Of a stretch of DNA of 6,200 bases, positions 1-6,149 are shown piece after piece (the stretch's first letter is position 1; the number at the start of each line of letters is the position of its first letter). The position numbers and the translations under genes were made by a program. Source of the DNA: Gammaproteobacteria bacterium (GTDB taxonomy: Bacteria; Pseudomonadota; Gammaproteobacteria; Pseudomonadales; Azotimanducaceae); contig JAPUJX010000015.1 of NCBI GenBank assembly GCA_027295975.1, positions 1 to 6,200 of the forward strand. Reading direction: 5' to 3'. The notes beneath the pieces are model-generated. The model searched no databases and had not been told where the DNA came from. It worked only from the letters and a program-made list of their open reading frames with translations.

Positions 1-133
1 CGAGAGCACCGGCTTCCATAACCTGGCGCAAGTTCCGGTATTCCGGCATAAGCTCGGACAGATCCACGACTCGATCGTCAACTACCGCCCCGTAGGCTTG
101 TTTGTTGTTGGCTGTAAAGCTCAAGAAGCGCAT
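1..133 (-). CDS. FAH-family protein (fumarylacetoacetate hydrolase superfamily), N-terminal fragment
   Basis: This is a partial gene on the minus strand that starts at ATG 133-131 and leaves the window at base 1. The visible 44 residues begin MRFLSF and continue with YGAVVDD, VVDLSELMPEY and LRQVMEAGAL. This matches the usual N-terminal domain of FAH-superfamily hydrolases and decarboxylases (start, short strand, 'YGAVVDD-x-VVDL', then a helix). The metal-binding catalytic domain lies outside the window, so the exact reaction cannot be read. Known members include the HpaG isomerase/decarboxylase, fumarylpyruvate hydrolase and acylpyruvases. An AAGGA ribosome binding site (minus strand of 140-144) sits 6 nt before the ATG and supports the start. 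The gene is divergent from the HpaF-like isomerase at 230, with 96 bp between the two starts. This makes a role in aromatic-ring catabolism, perhaps the step after the isomerase, the best inference. Confidence 0.85.
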   Translation of the reverse strand, partial: MRFLSFTANNKQAYGAVVDDRVVDLSELMPEYRNLRQVMEAGAL

Positions 134-166
134 CGGAAATCCTTCGGTTATGGCCTGGAAGAGGGT

Positions 167-195
167 TTGACGCTTTTTGTCGCCACCGATATATT
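167..195 (+). promoter_or_regulatory. Sigma-70-type promoter for the isomerase gene
   Basis: The -35 element TTGACG (167-172, 5 of 6 consensus bases) is followed by a 17-bp spacer and the -10 element TATATT (190-195, 5 of 6). Transcription would start near 201-203, giving a leader of about 28 nt that contains the GGGAGGA ribosome binding site at 221-227. The promoter lies between the divergent FAH and isomerase starts. This supports the isomerase starting at 230 rather than further upstream. The call rests on sequence match only. Confidence 0.6.
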
Positions 196-229
196 TGATC
201 AGTTATCCATTTCTGTCAACGGGAGGACC

Positions 230-625
230 GTGCCACACCTTATCGTAGAATATTCGGCTAACCTGGAAGAGACGTTGAAGGTTTCCGAATTGTTGACAAG
301 CCTACACACCACGGCGGCAGCCAGCGGCGTGTTTCCTCTGGGAGGCATTCGCTCAAGAGCCTCGAAACGAGAAACTTATCTGATAGCCGATGGGGACCCG
401 GACAACGGGTTTGTCCACGTAGTTGCCCGAATTGGCGAGGGACGTTCGTTGGAAGTCCGACAAACCGTTGGCAAGAGCTTGTTCGAGGTGCTATGTGATC
501 ATACAAATCGGTTATACGAAGAACGAGGCCTGAGCCTGTCGTTCGAGATTCAGGAGATCCCTTCTCAAACGAGTTTCAAGAAGAACAACATTCACGGCAG
601 GTTGAAGAAGCCTGCCCCTGACTAG
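230..625 (+). CDS. hpaF: 5-carboxymethyl-2-hydroxymuconate delta-isomerase (HpaF-like tautomerase)
   Basis: The 131-residue product isomerises 5-carboxymethyl-2-hydroxymuconate to the 2-oxo form in homoprotocatechuate (4-hydroxyphenylacetate) meta-cleavage. The family acts as a cytosolic trimer. The sequence resembles E. coli HpaF (about 126 aa) along its whole length: PHLIVEYS at the N-terminus, SGVFPLGGIRSR at 32-43, FVHVVARIGEGRSLE at 61-75, LSFEIQEI at 103-110, and F-K-x-N-N-I-H near residues 116-122. Pro2 becomes the N-terminal catalytic proline of the tautomerase superfamily once Met is removed. GTG 230 is therefore chosen as the start although the frame stays open upstream to the window edge. 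An earlier start would bury the proline and overlap the opposing FAH gene. GGGAGGA at 221-227 is a good ribosome binding site, though its spacing is short. The only oddity is a slightly longer, basic and proline-containing C-terminal tail. A related CHMI-like substrate is possible. Confidence 0.9.
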   Translation: MPHLIVEYSANLEETLKVSELLTSLHTTAAASGVFPLGGIRSRASKRETYLIADGDPDNGFVHVVARIGEGRSLEVRQTVGKSLFEVLCDHTNRLYEERGLSLSFEIQEIPSQTSFKKNNIHGRLKKPAPD

Positions 626-718
626 GCTGCTGTGGAGGTCTTGACTGCCCCGGGCTGTTAGACTACCTGCCGCTGCATTTTTTTCAGGTACGGGCGGGGT
701 CGTCAAGGGGGATTTCAA

Positions 719-1834
719 ATGCGAAGTAGATGGGTGGTCGCGAGTGTGCTGGCGACGTCGATAGCGGGATGCGGAGGTGTTGAAGCGCCAGTCGACGATC
801 CTTCTGCCGATGTTTCCCGACAGGAGGAGAAAATTGTGATGGAAGAGTCGCCGGTAGCTGGAGTCACCTTTCGTTTCATTGAAACAAACGGCATTCGAAT
901 GCGCATAGCAGAAATGGGCGATGAAGGTCCCCTGGTACTGTTGGCCCACGGCTGGCCGGAGTCCTGGTACTCGTGGAGACATCAGATTCCAGCGCTTGCC
1001 AACGCGGGGTACCGCGTGGTGGTACCTGAAATGCGCGGTTATGGAGAAACCGATGCGCCTGAGTCGGTTGACGACTACGACATCGTCCATCTTGCCGGAG
1101 ACATGGTTGGCGTGTTGGATGCCGTCGGGGTGAAAGAAGGCGAAGAAAAAGCGACCATCGTTGGCCATGACTGGGGTGCGGTCGTTGCCGCAAATAGTGT
1201 GCTGCTGCACCCGGATCGTTTCTCTTCCCTGGTCCTCATGAGCGTGCCATACAGAGCGAGGTCAACCCAGTCACCAATGGATGCCATGACGGCCCGGGTC
1301 GGTGATAACTTCTTCTATATTTTGTACCACAACGAGCCCGGGGGAGTCGCCGATGCTGAATACGACGGAAACCCCCGCGGGTTGCTCAGCAGATTGTATC
1401 TCTCGCCGGACTCTCCCCGGGAAGCGCCGGAAGTCACGGACCCAAAACGTTCTGCCGGTGGATGGATACCGCGTCTTGGCGCCCCCAAGGGGTTACCGGG
1501 CTGGTTGACCCCCGAAGACCTCGATTATTACGTTACCCAGTTCGAAAGTTCCGGGTTTCGCGGAGGCGTAAACTATTACCGCAACTTTCAACGCAACTGG
1601 GAAATCACCGAACATCTTGCCGATGCGAAAATTGAGGTGCCGACGCTGTTCATCGCCGGACAGAAGGATGTGGTGATTGGAGGAGCTACGGCACCGATGT
1701 TGACGAAGATGATGGAACAGACTGTTACCGACCTGCGGGATGTCGTCATCGTGCCCGAAATAGGCCATTGGATTCAGCAGGAAGACCCCGTGGCAACCAA
1801 CGAAGCTCTGCTGAGTTTCCTGAACAGCCTTTAG
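719..1834 (+). CDS. Epoxide hydrolase-type alpha/beta hydrolase with lipoprotein signal
   Basis: The 371-residue product resembles soluble epoxide hydrolases, which open epoxides to diols through an aspartyl ester intermediate. Visible elements are the oxyanion motif HGWP (77-80), the SWRHQ segment (85-89), RGYGETDAP (106-114), the nucleophile motif GHDWGA with Asp151, and cap-domain tyrosines Tyr200 (FFYILYHNEPG) and Tyr287 (NYYRN). The charge-relay acid is Asp317 (GQKD) and the histidine is His350 (IGHW). All key residues of an active epoxide hydrolase appear present. Residues 1-18 (MRSRWVVASVLATSIAGC) form a short signal peptide ending in a lipobox (IAGC), so Cys18 would be lipidated. Residues 19-40 are a polar linker. 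AAGGGGG at 705-711 is the ribosome binding site for ATG 719. A second, stronger site lies inside the gene before codons 40-41. The gene is convergent with the racemase pseudogene, only 19 bp apart. The substrate is unknown, and haloalkane dehalogenase is less likely given both cap tyrosines. Confidence 0.88.
   Translation: MRSRWVVASVLATSIAGCGGVEAPVDDPSADVSRQEEKIVMEESPVAGVTFRFIETNGIRMRIAEMGDEGPLVLLAHGWPESWYSWRHQIPALANAGYRVVVPEMRGYGETDAPESVDDYDIVHLAGDMVGVLDAVGVKEGEEKATIVGHDWGAVVAANSVLLHPDRFSSLVLMSVPYRARSTQSPMDAMTARVGDNFFYILYHNEPGGVADAEYDGNPRGLLSRLYLSPDSPREAPEVTDPKRSAGGWIPRLGAPKGLPGWLTPEDLDYYVTQFESSGFRGGVNYYRNFQRNWEITEHLADAKIEVPTLFIAGQKDVVIGGATAPMLTKMMEQTVTDLRDVVIVPEIGHWIQQEDPVATNEALLSFLNSL
822..841 (+). 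promoter_or_regulatory. Internal ribosome binding site with alternative GTG/ATG start for the epoxide hydrolase
   Basis: AGGAGGA (822-828), a near-perfect Shine-Dalgarno sequence, precedes an in-frame GTG at 836 (codon 40) by 8 nt from the AGGAGG core and an ATG at 839 (codon 41) by 11 nt. Translation from either would omit the signal peptide and linker and give an enzyme of about 331 residues, a usual size for bacterial epoxide hydrolases. It may be a true secondary start, the only real start, or a coincidence of Glu-Glu-Lys coding. Confidence 0.4.
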
Positions 1835-1853
1835 CGGCGAGCCACTTGGAGGG

Positions 1854-2415
1854 TCAGATAAAAGGTGTCGGTGAAACCGGCACGCGCGGAATGGTTCGGC
1901 TGAACGACATCAGGGCGTGCAGCGGGCCCACTTTCCACCAGACGGCCAGGTCATCGAGCCCGATCGATTCATCGCCGGATCTACCGAGCAGCACAACTTC
2001 ATCACCAACCTCGGCATGGATCTGAGAGATATCCAGATTCGTGTATTCAAGGGACACACCAGCGATCGGAACCCGCTCTCCCAGAGCGAGGTTGTGAATC
2101 GTGGGAGTCAATCCCCGCCGAAGCAGCGTTGGAATCCCCGCTGGAAGCGGGCCTCCAAACATCAATATCGGAATATCGTCAACGTTTAGAATATCGCTCG
2201 CATCTTCCAGAGTACCTACCGCAAAGGTGTACGGGTTCGAGTTGAGACAGGTGAGACGTGAGAAGCTCAATGCCATGTCCGTACGCGTTGCCTTTCAGCG
2301 CGGGGATGATGTTTATTCCTGGTCCGACCAGAGAACGCAGAACATTCCAGTTGTCCGTCAGACTCTCTAAATCGATTTCCATCCAACATGGTCTGTCGGA
2401 GAGGTTTTGCTCCAT
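1854..2415 (-). pseudogene. alr: Alanine racemase remnant: frameshift plus large internal deletion
   Basis: Alanine racemase interconverts L- and D-alanine with PLP for cell-wall synthesis. Two pieces in different frames are present here. The first (ATG at 2415, in frame to about 2240) holds MEIDLESL and ALKGNAYGHG, with the PLP lysine Lys41 and Tyr45. The second frame continues with YTFAVGTLEDA, LMFGGPLPAGIP and LTPTIHN. It then jumps directly to the C-terminal domain: GERVPIAG, VSLEYTNLDIS, EVGDEVVLLGRSG and TIPRV. The frame change lies near 2228-2262 and the deletion junction near 2074-2095. Together the pieces encode about 186 residues against the usual 360-380. Most of the barrel and the second catalytic tyrosine region of family members are absent, so the product cannot be an active racemase. 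It begins 5 nt after the peptidase stop codon, which suggests former translational coupling. An assembly error is the main alternative. Confidence 0.9.
2074..2088. repeat. Perfect 6-bp inverted repeat at the racemase deletion junction
   Basis: CGCTCT (2074-2079) and AGAGCG (2083-2088) are perfectly complementary across a 3-nt CCC loop. On the minus strand the repeat falls within the codons for A-L-G-E-R, exactly where the protein jumps from its N-terminal to its C-terminal part. It is short, is not followed by a T-run, and may be chance or a scar of the deletion. Confidence 0.4.
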
Positions 2416-2420
2416 TCTCT

Positions 2421-4517
2421 CTAGTCCATTAAGGTTTGCATGAGAAAAACCAATTCGAGTGCAGTCGTATGGGCTTGGGCCAACGGATCCGCTCCGCCGC
2501 CGTGACCCCCTTCGGTGTTCTCGTAATAAAGCACTTCATGGCCCTGGGACAACATTTTTGCAACCATGCGGCGAGCGTGACTTGGATGAACACGATCGTC
2601 CTTGGTGTTGGTCCAGAAGAATGTTTCGGGGTAAGTGACGTCGTCCCGCACGTTCTGCCAGGGTGAATACCGGGCGATGTAGTCGGCTTCCTCGGGGATA
2701 TCCGGATTACCGTATTCCGCCATCCAGCTGGCCCCGGCTGACAGCCGGTGGTATCTCAACATGTCAATCAGGGGGACCGCGCAGATAACCGCGCCAAACA
2801 GATCGGGACGCTGCACCATCACTGCCGTTACCAGTAAACCTCCATTGCTGCCGCCTCTTATTGCGAGCTTGGAGGGGGAGGTGATTTTCCTGCTGGTAAG
2901 GTCTTCCGCCACGGCAATAAAATCATCGAATGCCCGCTGACGATTTTCCTTGAGCGCGGATTTGTGCCAACTCGGTCCGTATTCACCTCCGCCGCGTAAA
3001 TTTGCCTGAACAAAAACGCCACCTGCCTTCAACCACTCGATTCCCATTGCAGACAGATAACCGGGTGTCAGGGATACTTCAAAACCCCCGTACCCGTACA
3101 GGTATGTGGGCGTGCTCCCATCCCGGGTAAGATGTTTTGCGGAAACGACGTAATATGGAACCCTGGTGCCGTCCCTGCTGGTCGCAAAATATTGTTCGCT
3201 CACATACTGATCACTGGGGAATCGCTCCGGCATTGACTTGATGACTTCAGGTTCGGAGCCCTGATTTACCAGGTACAGCTGCGATGGGGTGAGGAAGGAC
3301 TCATAGTTCAACATTGTCAGATCGCTGATCGGATCGTTGCTGACGAGGTTGATGCTCCCTCTGGCGGGCAGCGATACCTTTTTCTCCACCCATCCAATTT
3401 CCCGATCCAGTCGAAGTTCGAGTAGTGCGCCATCCACGTCTTCCATCAGGAATACATGGATAACATCGCGACCGAGGGCGACCCCCTGGATCGCTCTGTG
3501 ACTCGTGGGTGCAAGTATCGTTTGTGGATTTTCAGGTTTGGCCTGAGTCAGCGAGGGTTCGAAATCGATGCTGATTAGGCTGCCTGCCTTGAACGCCTGT
3601 CCGTCGACCACCCAATCTGTTCGAAGTGAAGCAACCAGCTTGTTCTGGAACACTCCCTTGAAATCGGCATCCTCCGGCAAAGGTACTTTCTGCAGTCGGC
3701 CATCTGGCGACAGATAGTGGTTCTCTTCTTTGAAAAATTCCGGCCGCCGGTTCAGAAACGAATACGAACCTTCCTCGCGATAGAGGGTTACCGGTGAAAC
3801 CGCCATGTCGGTCGGGCTTGCCGTGAATAACAACTCGGCGTCTTCGAGCTTGGTGCCACGGCGCCATTTCTTGATCATTCGGGGATAACCGGAGGTTGTC
3901 AACGAGTCTGGTCCAAAGTCGGTTGCCACCAGCAGATATTCTTCGTTCAGCCAATCAACCTGCGTTTTTGCAACTGAAAGATAAAATCCATCGTCGACGA
4001 ATTTACCTGTACCCACGTCGTATTCCCGGATTTCGGTGGCATCGCTGCCTCCTCTCGATAGATGGACGAGACAACGTTGGAAGTCCGGCCCGAGACAGGT
4101 GTTCCCTTTGTATACCCAGTCTTCATTCTCTTCATGGGCGAGCCCGTCGATGTCGAGTAGAGTTTCCCAGTCCGGTTTGTCATTCATATAGTCTTCGAGG
4201 GATGTTTGACGCCAGATGCCTTTGACGTTTTCTCGGTCCTGCCAGAAGTTGCGAACCTGCCCCTTGACATGGGTCACGTAGGGAATGCGATCGACTGCGG
4301 TGTAGTTTTCTATAGCCGCCTGCTGCAACGTTTTGAAACGCTTATCGCCCTCCAACCGCGCCAGTGAGGAAACATTCCGTTCGCGAACCCAGTCCAGGGA
4401 ACGCTGTGATTCGATTTCTTCAAGCCATAGGTAGTCGAGCTCAGGCATTTTTTCCTCTTTGTCCGGGTAGGCGCAGCTTGCCAGCACCACGCAGGCGACC
4501 ATGAGATGGTTTTTCAT
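2421..4517 (-). CDS. Prolyl oligopeptidase family serine peptidase (S9), predicted lipoprotein
   Basis: The 698-residue product is a full-length S9 oligopeptidase, a family that cuts short peptides, usually after proline. Residues 1-15 form a signal peptide with lipobox LASC (Cys15), predicting an envelope-anchored enzyme facing the periplasm. The N-terminal segment LDYLWLEEIESQRSLDWVRE (27-46) is typical of the family. Residues of about 80-430 form the beta-propeller. The alpha/beta hydrolase domain follows, with YGYGGFEVSLTPGY (474-487), ANLRGGGEYG (505-514), the nucleophile motif GGSNGG (Ser557), DDRVHP (catalytic Asp640) and EGGHGGG (His672). All three catalytic residues and the frame are intact. 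An AGGAGT ribosome binding site (minus strand of 4523-4528) lies 5-6 nt before ATG 4517. The gene is divergent from the methyltransferase. Its stop codon is 5 nt from the racemase remnant, so the two formed one transcript. Proline specificity is inferred from the family, not shown. Confidence 0.93.
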   Translation of the reverse strand: MKNHLMVACVVLASCAYPDKEEKMPELDYLWLEEIESQRSLDWVRERNVSSLARLEGDKRFKTLQQAAIENYTAVDRIPYVTHVKGQVRNFWQDRENVKGIWRQTSLEDYMNDKPDWETLLDIDGLAHEENEDWVYKGNTCLGPDFQRCLVHLSRGGSDATEIREYDVGTGKFVDDGFYLSVAKTQVDWLNEEYLLVATDFGPDSLTTSGYPRMIKKWRRGTKLEDAELLFTASPTDMAVSPVTLYREEGSYSFLNRRPEFFKEENHYLSPDGRLQKVPLPEDADFKGVFQNKLVASLRTDWVVDGQAFKAGSLISIDFEPSLTQAKPENPQTILAPTSHRAIQGVALGRDVIHVFLMEDVDGALLELRLDREIGWVEKKVSLPARGSINLVSNDPISDLTMLNYESFLTPSQLYLVNQGSEPEVIKSMPERFPSDQYVSEQYFATSRDGTRVPYYVVSAKHLTRDGSTPTYLYGYGGFEVSLTPGYLSAMGIEWLKAGGVFVQANLRGGGEYGPSWHKSALKENRQRAFDDFIAVAEDLTSRKITSPSKLAIRGGSNGGLLVTAVMVQRPDLFGAVICAVPLIDMLRYHRLSAGASWMAEYGNPDIPEEADYIARYSPWQNVRDDVTYPETFFWTNTKDDRVHPSHARRMVAKMLSQGHEVLYYENTEGGHGGGADPLAQAHTTALELVFLMQTLMD

Positions 4518-4670
4518 TTTTGACTCCTGCGGCTTGTGGCAGATTAATTCGCGTGCACGTTGGTTTGACCGATCGTGGTCAGGCCATGACGCGTGAGCGG
4601 ATATCTTATATTAATATGCTGATTACCTACTTGTTTCGCGCTACGTTGTTCTCGTGTGCCTGGAATTATC
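4518..4670. promoter_or_regulatory. Divergent intergenic region between the peptidase and methyltransferase genes
   Basis: This 153-bp region must hold the promoters of both flanking genes. An AT-rich block at 4601-4617 contains TATATT (4607-4612) on the plus strand, TATAAG on the minus strand, and the perfect palindrome ATATTAATAT (4608-4617). No convincing -35 box accompanies it: ATGACG at 4586-4591 is 15 bp from TATATT, or 17 bp from TATTAA. Next to it, 4566-4581 is the inverted repeat TGACC-N6-GGTCA. A further TGAC at 4587-4590 makes GTCA-N5-TGAC with its right arm. These could be regulator half-sites; no regulator gene is visible nearby. Confidence 0.4.
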
Positions 4671-6116
4671 ATGCCTGACGATCACCCCCCTCGCGGTTAT
4701 ATCAAAGACGCCAGTTATCCAACTACGTATTTTCGCGAGTTGTCCCCGGTATGGTTGAATTATGTTGCCGCGCTTGGCGGAGCCGTGCCACGCAAACTCG
4801 ATCAGAATTTTTCGTATCTCGAACTGGGTTCCGGCACCGCTTTCTCTTCCGTAATCCATGCTGCTTGCTTTCCTGCCGGAGAATTTCATGCATGCGACTT
4901 CAACCCGGAAAACATTGCCACCGGTGAACGGTATGCGCATGAATTGTCGATTCGAAACGTCCTTTTCCACCCGGTGTCGTTTCTCGAACTACTCGAGCGC
5001 GATCTCCGTGATTTTGATTTCATCGTTCTGCATGGCGTATACAGCTGGGTCGGTGCGCAGGCGCGGCAGACAATTCTGCAGTTGATACGCAAACTCCTCA
5101 AACCCGGCGGATTGGTTTACGTCAGCTACAACTGCATGCCTGGCTGGACGCTTGAAGTGCCCCTGCGCAGGTTACTGATCGAGTTCGCAACGGCGTCCGA
5201 CGGTGATTCGCCGCAAAGAGTTGCCAGTGCGGTTCGATGGTTGCAGCGACTGAGCAGCGCTGGATTGAGGTATTTTCGAACCAACCCCGCTGCGGTCACG
5301 GCAGTTGACGCCTACGCGCGCAGTCCGAGTGACTATCTGGCTCATGAATTTTTGAATGAGACATGGGAGCCACTCTACTCGATTGACGTGGCGGACCAGA
5401 TGATGAGCGCCGGGTTGACCTATCTCGGTAGCGCCACGCTGGTAGACAATCACGATGCCCTCGTCATCGATTCCTCGGCTGGCGAAGCAATTGCAGAAAT
5501 GCCGACAACACGCCTGCAACAACTGGCCACCGATTTTGCCGTCGATCGGCAGTTTCGGCGAGATGTATTCGTACGATCGGAATCTCGAATCGATAACGTC
5601 GATGATATTACCGGTCATCTGGGTCAACTGGTGGTCGGCTGCATGGGTAATCCCGAAGCGATCAACACGGCCGTTCAAGTACCAAGGGGCAACATCGGTT
5701 TTCAAGCGGACTTCATCTCGGAACTTCGAACGCTGATGTCTCACGGTTCTACGACACTTTACGAGTTGGTTACTTCCCTGGGCGGTGAATCCCGTCATAG
5801 TGGAGAGATTATCCGAAATCTGTGTTATCTGATTGCGGCTGGCGAGTTGAGACCCTTCGCACAACCGTTCCGCCCAACGGATTCGGACAACCGTCCTGAA
5901 TTTGCCAGCGAAACGATAAAGCGAATGTTCGTACAGGTCGCTGGCGCGGGGGTTGCGGGTCAGATTGCAAGTGAAGTCGTTGGCGGTGGGGTTGCCTTGA
6001 GCCCTCGCGATGCTCTTGCGGTAATCGACTACATTGCAGCAGACGATCCGGCGAAAATGGAAAGAGGGTTGGCGGACCAGATACTGCGCCTCAATCGGTT
6101 CGGCGTGCTGGTTTGA
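4671..6116 (+). CDS. SAM-dependent methyltransferase with methyltransferase regulatory domain
   Basis: The 481-residue product is a class I methyltransferase of the family annotated with a 'methyltransferase regulatory domain'. The N-terminus YPTTYFRELSPVWLNYVAAL (16-35) is characteristic. The SAM site is LELGSG (50-55), with serine where many relatives have cysteine, followed by FHACDFNP (Asp76). FDFIVLHGVYSWV (115-127) and LKPGGLVYVSYNCMPGW (143-159) complete the catalytic domain. The remaining 300 or so residues would hold the regulatory/second domain and a C-terminal region. Rickettsial outer-membrane-protein lysine methyltransferases share this type of architecture, so a protein substrate is possible but unproven. 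ATG 4671 is preferred: GGA lies 6-7 nt upstream and family similarity starts shortly after it. An in-frame GTG at 4656 would add five residues but has no visible ribosome binding site. The gene is divergent from the peptidase and is followed 33 bp later by another plus-strand gene, likely co-transcribed. Confidence 0.88.
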   Translation: MPDDHPPRGYIKDASYPTTYFRELSPVWLNYVAALGGAVPRKLDQNFSYLELGSGTAFSSVIHAACFPAGEFHACDFNPENIATGERYAHELSIRNVLFHPVSFLELLERDLRDFDFIVLHGVYSWVGAQARQTILQLIRKLLKPGGLVYVSYNCMPGWTLEVPLRRLLIEFATASDGDSPQRVASAVRWLQRLSSAGLRYFRTNPAAVTAVDAYARSPSDYLAHEFLNETWEPLYSIDVADQMMSAGLTYLGSATLVDNHDALVIDSSAGEAIAEMPTTRLQQLATDFAVDRQFRRDVFVRSESRIDNVDDITGHLGQLVVGCMGNPEAINTAVQVPRGNIGFQADFISELRTLMSHGSTTLYELVTSLGGESRHSGEIIRNLCYLIAAGELRPFAQPFRPTDSDNRPEFASETIKRMFVQVAGAGVAGQIASEVVGGGVALSPRDALAVIDYIAADDPAKMERGLADQILRLNRFGVLV

Positions 6117-6149
6117 GAAACTGAGGTGAGAGTTCACGAGGAGACAATC

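Noticed and set aside
2..229. Upstream in-frame extension of the isomerase, open to the window edge, including a TTG at 98
   Set aside because: The minus strand here encodes a recognisable FAH N-terminus with its own ribosome binding site. A promoter lies at 167-195, and the catalytic proline must follow the initiator Met, fixing the start at 230.
512..1210. Long minus-strand open frame opposite the isomerase end and the epoxide hydrolase
   Set aside because: It has no recognisable domain and a composition typical of an antisense shadow. The plus-strand frame carries a full catalytic motif set.
1820..1860. Bidirectional terminator between the convergent epoxide hydrolase and racemase remnant
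   Set aside because: Only 19 bp separate the stop codons, and I see no GC-rich stem followed by a T-run on either strand.
1854..2415. Programmed frameshift or a genuine compact racemase
   Set aside because: A frameshift alone could not restore the missing central half of the enzyme, including catalytic parts. No clear slippery sequence was seen, so decay or assembly error is more likely.
3532..3954. Second minus-strand open frame of 140 codons inside the peptidase gene
   Set aside because: It overlaps the intact, well-matched S9 peptidase on the same strand in another frame. The Arg- and Gly-rich translation has no family signature.
4656..4670. GTG at 4656 as the methyltransferase start
   Set aside because: It has no ribosome binding site upstream and adds only five residues outside the conserved region. 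ATG 4671 has a weak GGA at suitable spacing.
5172..6137. 321-codon minus-strand open frame opposite the methyltransferase
   Set aside because: The plus-strand reading matches a known methyltransferase family throughout. The antisense translation is Arg/His/Cys-rich, with no domain recognisable and no ribosome binding site noted.
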